Assembly: GCA_009692155.1 (NCBI GenBank)
Contig: SHZW01000015.1
Coordinates: 1 to 56,000, forward strand
Origin: Nitrospiraceae bacterium
GTDB taxonomy: Bacteria > Nitrospirota > Nitrospiria > Nitrospirales > Nitrospiraceae
Direction: 5' to 3'
Length of the DNA: 56,000 nt
Shown: positions 25,450 to 33,155 of the stretch, piece after piece
Layout of the letters: the number at the start of each line of letters is the position of its first letter
How positions within the stretch are numbered: position 1 is the first letter of the stretch
The notes under the pieces: generated by a model
What the model was told of the DNA's origin: nothing
Database searches by the model: none
The model's input: only the letters and a program-made list of their open reading frames with translations
Position numbers and translations under genes: made by a program

Positions 25450-26265
25450 CTATTTTTGTAAGAAAAGAACCACTGTGTCCATCCGACTGTAGAAGCGGTG
25501 GAAAACGGGCAGAGAAAGAAGAAGGCCCTTCAAAGAGACATACCCATAGCAGCCCCTTTCCCAGGATCGGGCGACGATGTCCACGTGCCGATAATGGGCC
25601 CTCGCCAAAGCCAGGATATCTTTCAGCTTTGGATACTTGATTCCGTTCCTTGAATAATGGAAGTTTCTTTTCGCACGCTCTACCGGCGACATATCTTTCT
25701 GGAATTCGTTGCGAACGCCCATGCACGCCCAGAGGAGGAACCACGGATAGCTTTGGATGGCGCCACCGAGCGGCACGTACATATGCGGCTAGATCAGACG
25801 GTAGCGTGCTGGAAATGTATGAATGGCGACCCCGCCCGGCTTGAGCACACGGGCCGCTTCGGCGAAAGCGAGACCATGATCCTGCACATGTTCCAGCGTG
25901 GACGTGGAAAAAATAAAATCAAAGAAGTTATCCGCGAACGGAATCCTGTAGGCGGAGGCACTGACCTCGAATTCCGGGACATCGGCCGGCTTCCCGGTCA
26001 GGGCCAATCCGAAACGCTTCTCATCTTCCCCATGCCTTAAGACAGGCGCAGGCCTGATCTCGAAGCCATACGCATCAAACCCGCGATCTCTGTATTCATA
26101 GACATGCCGTCCGTCTCCACAACCAAAGTCCAATACCTTGGACGAATCTCGCTCGAGATAGTAGTTCCTGTCCGCAAGCATGCGGCGATGCTGATCGACC
26201 AGACTGAATTGATTTCTCGAAGAAGAGGCTGGCTGCTCCACGAATTCCTTCCCTGGAAAGCACAA
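25450..26265 (-). pseudogene. Class I SAM methyltransferase (type 11), split by an in-frame amber codon
   Basis: The N-terminal part has SAM motif I (VLDFGCGDGRHVYEY), an acidic motif and FDFIFSTSTLEHVQDHGLAFAEAARVLKPGGVAIHTFPARY. The frame stops at TAG (25789-25791), but the same frame continues at once with PHMYVPLGGAIQSYPWF and stays open for 110 more codons. Related methyltransferases carry 'RPIEPH' here, so the TAG most likely replaces a GAG (Glu). The start is uncertain (TTG at 26265; an upstream stop limits the frame). It is a recent pseudogene, a sequencing error, or read through. Confidence 0.85.
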
Positions 26266-26399
26266 CGCTTCAATACCTGGAGGATGCCAATTTTATTTTT
26301 AACCAACGATGCGCTCGCTGCGGCTCACGCGGTTGAGATTGCGCCGGAACTCGACCAGGGCGTTGCGAATGGCACCTCGTGGGAAATCTTCCCGTGACG

Positions 26400-26663
26400 T
26401 TAATTCATCGAGTCGGCCGCGCTCCACCGATTCAGCGCCCGATCGTTGAGAATCCTCAGAAAGCGCGGGCGAATCACCAATTCAAAGACGTCCTCCTTGC
26501 CGGGGCAGAGCGTGAGGATTTCCCCGCGGGCATGTTCGATGATGGATAAGGCCTCGTCGTGGTTGAATGATCCCTGTTCCAACCAATAGGCGGTGATATC
26601 CACGACGCGTTTGAGGCGTCCCATCCGGAGTTGCTCGTCAAAAACGTTTTGGTCGATGTTCAT
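26400..26663 (-). CDS. Conserved hypothetical protein, purN-linked
   Basis: An 87-residue helical protein: MNIDQNVFDEQLRMGRLKRVVDITAYWLEQGSFNHDEALSIIEHARGEILTLCPGKEDVFELVIRPR. Its ATG overlaps the purN stop by 4 bp, so it is translated with purN. The layout is that of a small binding or regulatory protein. No family recognised. Confidence 0.72.
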   Translation of the reverse strand: MNIDQNVFDEQLRMGRLKRVVDITAYWLEQGSFNHDEALSIIEHARGEILTLCPGKEDVFELVIRPRFLRILNDRALNRWSAADSMN

Positions 26664-27304
26664 GATGCGCCGCTTACGTGCACTACGCGTCCACTTACGT
26701 TAAGCCGTCCTTCGGCGTAGAGCTGCACGGCTTTGGGATAAATTTTATGCTCTTCAACCAGAATGCGCGCAGCCAATGTCTCCGCCGTGTCCCCTTCCAC
26801 AATCGGCACGGCGGCCTGGAGGATGATCGGCCCTTCGTCCACGCCTTCGGTCACGAAATGCACCGTGCAACCGGACAGCTTCCCGCCATGCTCCAGCGCT
26901 TTCTTCTGCGCGTCCAATCCAGGAAACGAGGGCAACAGCGAGGGATGAATGTTCATCATCCGGTTCTCATAGGCCTTCACCAGCACGGGCGTGACGATCT
27001 TCATGTAGCCGGCGAGGAGCACCAGTTCAACATCCTGCTTGCGCAGGACATCCAGCACCGCACGGTCGTAGGCCTCGCGTGCATCCGGCTGCCCGGCAAA
27101 GGGCTTGGGATCGAGAAACACATCGGCGAGGCCGTGCTTCCGCGCCCGTTCCAGCACTGCGGCATCTTTTTTGTTGCTGAGGACGAGGACGATCCTGGCG
27201 TCCAACCTGCCCGCCTCGATCGCATCGATGATTGCTTGAAGGTTGGACCCGCGCCCGGAGGCCAGCACGCCGATGCGGACTTTCTTTAGCGCCCTACCCG
27301 ACAT
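26660..27304 (-). CDS. purN: Phosphoribosylglycinamide formyltransferase
   Basis: A 214-residue enzyme of purine synthesis (GAR + 10-formyl-THF to FGAR). It starts MSGRALKKVRIGVLASGRGSNLQAII, with the phosphate loop GRGSN. The catalytic residues are in NIHPSLLPSFPG (Asn, His) and the Asp in VTEGVDEGPII. ATG 27304 lies within the end of purM (11-bp overlap); the frame reaches 27379 but the core starts here. Operon order purM-purN-hypothetical. Confidence 0.95.
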   Translation of the reverse strand: MSGRALKKVRIGVLASGRGSNLQAIIDAIEAGRLDARIVLVLSNKKDAAVLERARKHGLADVFLDPKPFAGQPDAREAYDRAVLDVLRKQDVELVLLAGYMKIVTPVLVKAYENRMMNIHPSLLPSFPGLDAQKKALEHGGKLSGCTVHFVTEGVDEGPIILQAAVPIVEGDTAETLAARILVEEHKIYPKAVQLYAEGRLNVSGRVVHVSGAS

Positions 27305-28322
27305 ACTCCACGCCCGGCTCACCGGAGACCATCTCGCCGATCCGGTAGCCTGTGTCGCCGAACGTCGCAGCTTTCGCAATCACGGCATCGGCATCCCGGG
27401 CCGGCACGATCAGCACAAGCCCGATGCCCATGTTGAAGACGCGGTACATTTCAGCCTCATCGACATGGCCGATTTTCTTGATCAGCGAGAAGATCGGCAG
27501 CACCGGCCACGAGCCACGGCGAATCCGTGCCCTGCAGTCCTTCGGGAACACGCGCGGGAGATTTTCCGTAAGCCCTCCGCCTGTGATGTGCGCAATGCCC
27601 TTGACCGAAAACTCGGCGGCCAGCGCGAGCACCTGTTTCGCATAAATCCTGGTCGGCGTCAGCAGCACCTCTCCCAGCGGCCGGTCGAGGTCCACCATCT
27701 TGCTGCGAACGTTCAACGCCCCTTCGTCGAACAGCGCCCGCCGTGCCAGCGAATACCCGTTGCTGTGCAAACCGGTGGACGCCAGCCCGATCAGCACGTC
27801 GCCCGGTTTGATGGTGGTGCCGTCAATGATTTTCGGCTTGTCCACCACGCCGACGGCAAAACCGGCGAGATCGTACTCGCCTTCGGGATAGAACGACGGC
27901 ATCTCCGCTGTTTCGCCGCCGATCAGGGCGCAGCCGGCCTGCTTGCAGCCTTCCGCAATGCCCCGCACGACCGCTTCGCCCCTGGAAACAGCCAGCTTCC
28001 CCGTCGCAAAATAGTCCAGAAAGAACAGTGGCTCGGCCCCGCTCACAGCAATATCGTTCACGCACATGGCCACAAGGTCGATGCCGACCGTGTCGTGTTT
28101 ATCCATTAAGAAGGCGATTTTGAGCTTGGTGCCGACGCCGTCGGTGCCGGAGACGAGAACTGGTTCTTTGTAGCGGTCGGCCTGGAGCTTGAAGAGGCCG
28201 CCGAAACCACCGAGATCGGTCAGGACTTCCGGACGAAAAGTGGAGCGCACGAACGGTTTGATCCGGCGGATAAATTCGTTGCCGGCATCAATGTCCACTC
28301 CTGACTGCTTGTACGTGGTCAT
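27294..28322 (-). CDS. purM: Phosphoribosylformylglycinamidine cyclo-ligase
   Basis: A 342-residue AIR synthetase, step 5 of purine synthesis. It starts MTTYKQSGVDIDAGNEFIRRIKP. Family marks are LVSGTDGVGTKLKIA, DLVAMCVNDIAVSGAEPLFFLDY, GGETAEMPSFYPEGEYDLAGF and ITGGGLTENLPRV. The length is normal. It is followed by purN with an 11-bp overlap and preceded by a heptamer-repeat stretch. Confidence 0.97.
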   Translation of the reverse strand: MTTYKQSGVDIDAGNEFIRRIKPFVRSTFRPEVLTDLGGFGGLFKLQADRYKEPVLVSGTDGVGTKLKIAFLMDKHDTVGIDLVAMCVNDIAVSGAEPLFFLDYFATGKLAVSRGEAVVRGIAEGCKQAGCALIGGETAEMPSFYPEGEYDLAGFAVGVVDKPKIIDGTTIKPGDVLIGLASTGLHSNGYSLARRALFDEGALNVRSKMVDLDRPLGEVLLTPTRIYAKQVLALAAEFSVKGIAHITGGGLTENLPRVFPKDCRARIRRGSWPVLPIFSLIKKIGHVDEAEMYRVFNMGIGLVLIVPARDADAVIAKAATFGDTGYRIGEMVSGEPGVEYVG

Positions 28323-28328
28323 GTTTGA

Positions 28329-28376
28329 GAAGTGCTGAGTGCTAAGTCCTGGGTGCTGAGCAGTGGATGCTGACTC
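28329..28376. repeat. 7-nt tandem array E7 (single arm)
   Basis: Seven degenerate units follow each other in phase, among them AGTGCTG, AGTGCTA, AGTCCTG and GGTGCTG. It fills the whole gap between purM and the methyltransferase gene and runs into the stop codon of the latter. No complementary arm. Confidence 0.75.
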
Positions 28377-29694
28377 ATGGTGCGATGATACCGGAGGGCG
28401 ATTCAGGGGTCAACGCGAGTTCAACCAAGGTCTCAATATGGGATGTTTGCGGAAACATATCAAAAGCCTGCAGGCGAACAATTCGATATCCACCCGCGCA
28501 GAGCTTGCCGAGATCGCGCGCCAGCGTGGCGGGATCGTAAGAGAGATAGAACAGCCGCCCGGCATTGAGTGCCAGCAGCCCGCTCAGAGCCTCCGGACTC
28601 AGGCCGGTGCGCGGCGGGCCCATGAGCACGGCGTCATACTCACCGGACTCTGTCGCATCCAGGCACTCTTCTGCTTTGAGATGCCGGAACCGGCAGCGGC
28701 CGATATGGTTGGTTTTGGCGACATGGCGCGCATCGGCCAGCGCCCAGCGGTTGGCTTCCACTTCCGTCACCAGCGCGCCGCGCCGGGCCAGCGGAAGCCC
28801 CAACAGGCCGATACCGGCGTATAATTCGAGCACGCGGAGTCCGGATGACGGTGCAACCCATTCGACAAGCGTGCGTGCGAGCGTCTCGGTCAGGGACCAG
28901 TTGGCCTGCACGAACGTGCCGTCCGTGATCCGAAAGAGCAGATCGTCCAGCCGATCGGCGATCCAATCCTGTCCCGCCACCCAGCGCCCGCGATTCTCCG
29001 CCGTCACCACCTGCCCGACCACATTCGGAACATCCTGAAACAATGCGAACAGCTTCTCAGCCTGTGAACGCATCGCCGGACCTGTCCGCCACGACAAGAG
29101 CACAGAGCCGAAAGCCACTGACCGCCGGACTTCCAGCGAGTCAACCTGCACCGGCAGCTTGCCGTACCGCGCCAGCCGTTCCTGCACATCCGCGATCACT
29201 TTCCGCATCGCCTCCGGCACGAGCAGGCAGCCGGCCGCCGCGACAGGCACCTGCGATCCCTCCTCGTGGAAGCCGAGCGTGAAGCCCGACTTGCTCCGAA
29301 ACACCACGAAGCGGACCGAACTCCGATAGCCGTAGGGATTGGGGGACGGGACAACTGGAGGAACTTCGACTTGCAGTTTGCCGACGCGAGTCAGTGTCTC
29401 GGCAAGAATTTCGCACTTGTACCCAAGCTGCACTTCGTATCGAACGTGCTGCAACTGGCAGCCGCCGCACACCTCGTAAACCGGACAGGGCGCTGCAATT
29501 CGATCGGGCGACGGCTTCAGAATCTCGCGAACCGTCGCCTCCTGAATGCCTTTTCGCTTCGCGCCGCTCTCGAATGAGACCGTTTCGCCTGGAATGACCC
29601 CACGCACGAGCAGGACCTGCCCCTCATGCCGTGCCAACCCGCGCCCGCCCTGGACGAGCTTTTCGATGGTGATGGTCTTTGCGCATTCTGACAT
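28375..29694 (-). CDS. RlmD/TrmA-family RNA uracil methyltransferase homologue lacking the catalytic Cys
   Basis: A 439-residue protein with a TRAM domain (about 5-58), [4Fe-4S] ligands C70, C76, C79 and C156, SAM motif LELYAGIGLLGLPLA and the C-terminal base Glu421 in SHIETLVEL. In active RlmD/TrmA enzymes the nucleophile lies in 'SCNPATL' and the uracil-contacting Asp in 'DPPRxG'. Here these read YLSY386DPATL and MG359PPRTG: both residues are changed, each by a single base (TGC to TAC, GAC to GGC). Everything else is well preserved. It may be inactive as an m5U methyltransferase or have another role. Confidence 0.9.
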   Translation of the reverse strand: MSECAKTITIEKLVQGGRGLARHEGQVLLVRGVIPGETVSFESGAKRKGIQEATVREILKPSPDRIAAPCPVYEVCGGCQLQHVRYEVQLGYKCEILAETLTRVGKLQVEVPPVVPSPNPYGYRSSVRFVVFRSKSGFTLGFHEEGSQVPVAAAGCLLVPEAMRKVIADVQERLARYGKLPVQVDSLEVRRSVAFGSVLLSWRTGPAMRSQAEKLFALFQDVPNVVGQVVTAENRGRWVAGQDWIADRLDDLLFRITDGTFVQANWSLTETLARTLVEWVAPSSGLRVLELYAGIGLLGLPLARRGALVTEVEANRWALADARHVAKTNHIGRCRFRHLKAEECLDATESGEYDAVLMGPPRTGLSPEALSGLLALNAGRLFYLSYDPATLARDLGKLCAGGYRIVRLQAFDMFPQTSHIETLVELALTPESPSGIIAP

Positions 29695-29703
29695 GGCCTC
29701 ACT

Positions 29704-30078
29704 TTATCCTTCCTGCCAGAACTGTCTCAAATCAAAGGAGAGTTGCCGGTGATGCTTGATAGAAAGGAACACGATCTGACTGCTGCGCACCAAGTACAGA
29801 AGTATGTAGTCATCCATGACGAATTCCCGTAGATCATCGGCTTCCTCAAGCTGATCCCGCACTCTATTGAACAATGTCTTTCCCTCTTTTGAATGGATCG
29901 CATGGGCTAGAAAGCTTCGCCCTGACTGAGGGAATCGACAGATCGTCGGCACGACCTCGTCTAGGAGCCGGTCAAGCAGACGCCGGGCGTGACGCACCCC
30001 TTCAGGGCCGAGGAAGGCCTGGACGTCTAAAAGGTTGCGTGAAAAGTTTTCAGTGAAGACCGGCCGCTTACTGGCCAT
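29704..30078 (-). CDS. ParE/RelE-family toxin
   Basis: A 124-residue protein, MASKRPVFTENFSRNLLDVQAFLGPEG, with the RelE/ParE pattern of a helical hairpin (RHARRLLDRLLDEVVPTICRFPQSGR) followed by beta strands (REFVMDDYILLYLVRSSQIVFLSIKHHRQLSF). It overlaps the antitoxin gene by 11 bp. Type II toxins of this superfamily cut mRNA or poison gyrase; which applies here cannot be told. It is slightly longer than usual (90-110). Confidence 0.85.
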   Translation of the reverse strand: MASKRPVFTENFSRNLLDVQAFLGPEGVRHARRLLDRLLDEVVPTICRFPQSGRSFLAHAIHSKEGKTLFNRVRDQLEEADDLREFVMDDYILLYLVRSSQIVFLSIKHHRQLSFDLRQFWQEG

Positions 30079-30349
30079 GCCTGGACTTCAATTGCGACAG
30101 GCTCAGCGTCTTGCCTTTTTTTAGATCATCGAGCCCGCGGTAGGCTTCCTGCAGAAGGGTCAAATGGATATGTTCCCGTTCCAGGCGATGATAGTGATCC
30201 AATCGCTCCGCATCAATCAGCGCCGCGCAGCTTTCCCCGTTCTTGGTGATGATCTTCTCGCCACCCTTGGATTGGACTTCTTCGCATAGCTTCGTCAGCT
30301 TCGCCCGAGCCCGACTCAACGAAACGATATCTTTGGACGAGATTGCCAT
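30068..30349 (-). CDS. Phd/YefM-family antitoxin
   Basis: A 93-residue protein: MAISSKDIVSLSRARAKLTKLCEEVQSKGGEKIITKNGESCAALIDAERLDHY is the DNA-binding Phd/YefM fold, and the C-terminal helix (about 60-93) would bind the toxin. GGGAGG lies 5 nt before the ATG. It comes first in the operon, as usual, and is probably an autorepressor at the palindrome 30386-30397. Confidence 0.87.
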   Translation of the reverse strand: MAISSKDIVSLSRARAKLTKLCEEVQSKGGEKIITKNGESCAALIDAERLDHYHRLEREHIHLTLLQEAYRGLDDLKKGKTLSLSQLKSRHGQ

Positions 30350-30371
30350 ACATCCTCCCTAGTCGAGAGAC

Positions 30372-30400
30372 AGTCTATATTGTGTACAGAATTCTGTCAA
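30372..30400 (-). promoter_or_regulatory. Promoter and operator of the toxin-antitoxin operon
   Basis: On the minus strand the -35 box TTGACA (30400-30395) and -10 box TAGACT (30377-30372) are 17 nt apart. The perfect 12-bp palindrome ACAGAATTCTGT (30386-30397) overlaps the -35 box and spacer, where an antitoxin repressor would block RNA polymerase. Confidence 0.7.
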
Positions 30401-30412
30401 TGATGTTTTTTG

Positions 30413-30515
30413 AAATCGCCGCGCGCACCAGGAGCACCTTCCCCTCCTGCCCGGCCAGTCCTCTCCCTCCCTGGACAAGCTTTTCAATGGTGATGGCTGA
30501 GCCTTCTTTGCTCAT
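30413..30515 (-). pseudogene. Diverged 5' fragment of the RlmD/TrmA-like methyltransferase gene
   Basis: Translated from ATG 30515 the fragment reads MSKEGSAITIEKLVQGGRGL and continues AGQEGKVLLVRAAI, matching residues 1-34 of the intact gene at 29694 (ITIEKLVQGGRGLA is identical). DNA identity is high but not complete over about 100 bp (for example CTGGACAAGCTTTTCAATGG against CTGGACGAGCTTTTCGATGG). Similarity ends near 30413, just before the toxin-antitoxin promoter. So the toxin-antitoxin module lies between two copies of the same gene start. Confidence 0.85.
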
Positions 30516-30606
30516 TATTGATTAATTCCCCTCACGACAATTTACGAGGATTTCATTATACTGGTTCACTGAATAGACTGTCTCTATTTACAAGCGGAGA
30601 ATACAA

Positions 30607-31536
30607 ATGGCGTGGCTGTGGCCCTGTTATGATGAATTCGAAAAATACGTGCGCCCGCTTGAGCTTGATAATATGGGGCCATGTCTCGTCATCCGATCGG
30701 AGTCTTGGTTCGAACATAGCCAGAGAATCAACGATGCGGTTCAAGAATTACAGCGTGCGACGGAGACTTTAGGGAAACTTGGCTTGAACTTTGTAGAAAA
30801 CCCTAGCCAAAACGATCAGCGCAGGCTGAAAGTTGCGCGTTAACTCACGTGGGAGATCACCCGAAACGGCGAGATGTTGTTGATGTACCATCGACGACTC
30901 GCCAAGAGCAAAGCAGCGGAAGAGTTTATACATCGCAAAGATTTCGAACCGCACTGGGATAGATACGCCGAAAGCCGAAGAATTTACATTGAGCTCGAGC
31001 ACTTCCACCTGTCTGCCCTGCAGTTACTAGATGGATTCGATGAGCTGTCATCACAAGATCGCGAATTTCTAGTCCGTGACCTCGACCTTCCAGACAATCT
31101 CCAGCCTGACTTTAAACTAGCACGGGACCTCTTTTCCGCCGGTCTCGATGGGGTTGGTCTATTGATCGCTGGACGCGGGCTTGAAGGAGTTTTGAGGGCC
31201 GCCGCCAAGAAACGAAGCGTACAATTTCTTCGACGAGATAATCGGCCCCCATCTCCGGCCTGTGAAGCTGACTTTGCAGACCTCATCGACATATTTGCAA
31301 AGATGCGCTGGAGGAGAGATAAATCTCCTGTGATCAATAAGGAGACCGCGGCGTTTCTGCACTTTCTCCGCACAACTCGAAACAGTGCCGCACATCCAGA
31401 TCTAGCGGGCGATCACAAGCACATTAAAACAGCGCGTGAGCAGGCGAAGATTGCAGCCCAGCTCGCACAGGACATTTGGAAAAGAGTCACTCGCCCGCGT
31501 ACCCAATTTGTAACAAAAAGCATTCAAAAAGATTAG
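30607..31536 (+). pseudogene. Hypothetical protein (DUF4145-like end), interrupted by an in-frame ochre codon
   Basis: Two pieces in one frame: 30607-30843 (78 residues, GGAG 7 nt upstream of the ATG) and 30874-31536 (220 residues). They are separated by TAA at 30841-30843, after which the frame reads on as LTWEITRNGEMLLMYHRRLAKS. A GAA (Glu) to TAA change would explain it. The end contains FLHFLRTTRNSAAHPD, the HEPN-like/DUF4145 pattern. Base composition is lower in GC than that of the neighbours, suggesting transfer together with the toxin-antitoxin module. If not a pseudogene, the second piece may be expressed alone, with a poor ribosome site. Confidence 0.65.
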
Positions 31537-31548
31537 CAGGACCCCCCC

Positions 31549-31681
31549 GGGCTGCTCAAAAAGGTCATCCAACAAGGCCGCAGGGAGCCCGGCGACTGAG
31601 ACGTACGTTTTTGGGTACGTCGCAGGGAGACGGGCGACCGAGAACGCAGTTGGGGACCTTTTGGTGCAGCCGCAAGCAGCC
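31549..31681. repeat. Large imperfect palindrome (interspersed-repeat type)
   Basis: About 130 bp fold back on themselves: GGCTGCTCAAAAAGGT near 31549 pairs with ACCTTTTGGTGCAGCC near 31681, and the centre pairs GACGTACG with GTACGTC. Both arms contain a CGCAGGGAG(A/C) segment. It lies between convergent genes. The ends (CTCAAAAAGG...) are like the long palindromic repeats spread through some Nitrospira genomes, as far as I recall; this should be checked. Confidence 0.7.
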
Positions 31682-31683
31682 GT

Positions 31684-33072
31684 CTAGTTTTCCGGTCTCA
31701 GCTCGACGTTCAGGAGTTTAATTTTTCTATGCAGGTGGCTGCGTTCAATCTTGAGGTCGTCCGCCGTGCGTGAGACGTTCCAGTTGTGCTCGCGAAGCTT
31801 GCGGCTGATGTATTCCCGTTCGAAGGCGTTCCGCGCGTCCTTGAGCGAATCGAAGTTTTTCGTCGCCAGCGGACTCGGCGATGTCGCGGATCCGCCTGAG
31901 GCAGAGGGGCTGGACTGGAGCAGCAGGCCAATGTGCGACGCGTCGATCGTCTCGCTCGGCACCATGATCATGAGCCGCTCGATCAGGTTGCGCAATTCGC
32001 GGATATTCCCCGGCCACTCGTATTGCTCCAGGGCGATCAGCGCTTCCGGCGTAATGTCTTTCGGCTTGACCTTCTGCTCTTCCGCGTGGGTCTTGAGGAA
32101 ATGCTTCACCAGCTGGGGGATATCCACGCTTCGTTCTCGCAGCGGCGGCACCCCGATCGGTACCACGTTGAGCCGGTAATACAGGTCTTCCCTGAAATTC
32201 CCTTTTTTAATCTCCGCGGGCAGATCCTTGTTGGACGCAGCGATCACCCGCACGTCCACCTTGATGACTTTGGTCCCGCCCACGCGCATGAACTGCTGTT
32301 CCTGCAGCACACGCAACACCTTGGACTGCGTGCTCAGGCTCATATCCCCGATCTCGTCAAGAAACAGCGTGCCGCCGTCCGCCTGCTCGAACTGGCCTCG
32401 TTTCTGGGTCGTGGCGCCGGTGAACGAACCCTTCTCATGCCCGAGCAATTCGCTTTCGATCAGCGTCTCGGGGATCGCCGCGCAGTTGACGGCCACGAAC
32501 GGCTTGTCGACGCGCGGGCTGTGCTGGTGGATCGCGCGGGCGACCAGTTCCTTGCCCGTTCCATTTTCACCGCCGATCAGCACGCGGGCGTTGGCCGGAC
32601 CGGCAGTTTTGATCAGCGCGCGCAGTTTCTGCATGGCCGGCGAGGTGCCGACCAGCTCGAACTGCCGGTCGACCTTGCTGCGGAGCGTCTTATTTTCTTC
32701 CTGCAGCCGGCGCTGGTCGAGCGCATGGCGCACGCGCAGCGTAACGTTTTCAAGCGACAGCGGCTTTTCGATGAAATCGTAGGCTCCGAGCTTGATGGCC
32801 TTCACGGCCGTCTCGATGTTGCCGTGGCCGGACATCATGACGACCTGCACCTGCGGCGCCTGCTCCCGCACGCGCTTGAGCGTTTCGATGCCATCCAATT
32901 CGGGCATCCAGATGTCAAGCATCATGAGATCCGGCGGATCGGCGCCCAACATTTTCAACGCCTCCTGCCCGCTCTTCGCCATGGCAATCTGGTAGCCCTC
33001 GTCCTGGAGAATCTTGCTCAGAGACGTCAGGATCGCCGGTTCATCGTCAACGATCAGAATTGATTCAGCCAT
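31684..33072 (-). CDS. ntrX: NtrX-like sigma-54 response regulator
   Basis: A 462-residue activator: receiver with phosphoacceptor Asp53 (LMMLDIWMPELDG), AAA+ domain with Walker A GENGTGKE and sigma-54 loop GSFTGA (Ser instead of the commoner Ala), and a C-terminal Fis-type HTH (VSRTADDLKIERSHLHRKI). SESxLGHEKGSFTGAT and the NtrY-like kinase 84 bp upstream identify it as NtrX-type. It probably controls nitrogen or redox-related genes. The symbol is by similarity of layout. Confidence 0.9.
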   Translation of the reverse strand: MAESILIVDDEPAILTSLSKILQDEGYQIAMAKSGQEALKMLGADPPDLMMLDIWMPELDGIETLKRVREQAPQVQVVMMSGHGNIETAVKAIKLGAYDFIEKPLSLENVTLRVRHALDQRRLQEENKTLRSKVDRQFELVGTSPAMQKLRALIKTAGPANARVLIGGENGTGKELVARAIHQHSPRVDKPFVAVNCAAIPETLIESELLGHEKGSFTGATTQKRGQFEQADGGTLFLDEIGDMSLSTQSKVLRVLQEQQFMRVGGTKVIKVDVRVIAASNKDLPAEIKKGNFREDLYYRLNVVPIGVPPLRERSVDIPQLVKHFLKTHAEEQKVKPKDITPEALIALEQYEWPGNIRELRNLIERLMIMVPSETIDASHIGLLLQSSPSASGGSATSPSPLATKNFDSLKDARNAFEREYISRKLREHNWNVSRTADDLKIERSHLHRKIKLLNVELRPEN

Positions 33073-33079
33073 GATTCCT

Positions 33080-33151
33080 CGTAATGCGTGATCCGTGATC
33101 CGTAATGCGTGTCAAGAGATTGGTTCTACCCATTACGCATCACGCTTCACG
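33080..33151. repeat. 7-nt-periodic palindrome E8
   Basis: Left units GTAATGC, GTGATCC, GTGATCC, GTAATGC; right arm complement units GTGAAGC, GTGATGC, GTAATGG. It fills the gap between ntrY and ntrX on the same strand, so it would be transcribed within the operon. Same unit family as E14. Confidence 0.85.
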
Positions 33152-33155
33152 TCTT

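Larger units (their letters stand above)
30366..30585. repeat. 13-bp inverted repeats around the methyltransferase fragment
   Basis: AGAGACAGTCTAT (30366-30378) and ATAGACTGTCTCT (30573-30585) are perfect inverted copies 194 bp apart. Each lies at the probable transcription start or leader of a gene reading away from the fragment: the toxin-antitoxin operon on the left and the gene at 30607 on the right. Confidence 0.7.

Noticed and set aside
25789-25791. UAG read as pyrrolysine
   Set aside because: The expected residue by family comparison is glutamate, the gene family has no known pyrrolysine, and no pyl genes are seen.
33080-33151. CRISPR-like regular repeats
   Set aside because: Units are only 7 nt, directly adjacent and without spacers, and no cas genes are present.
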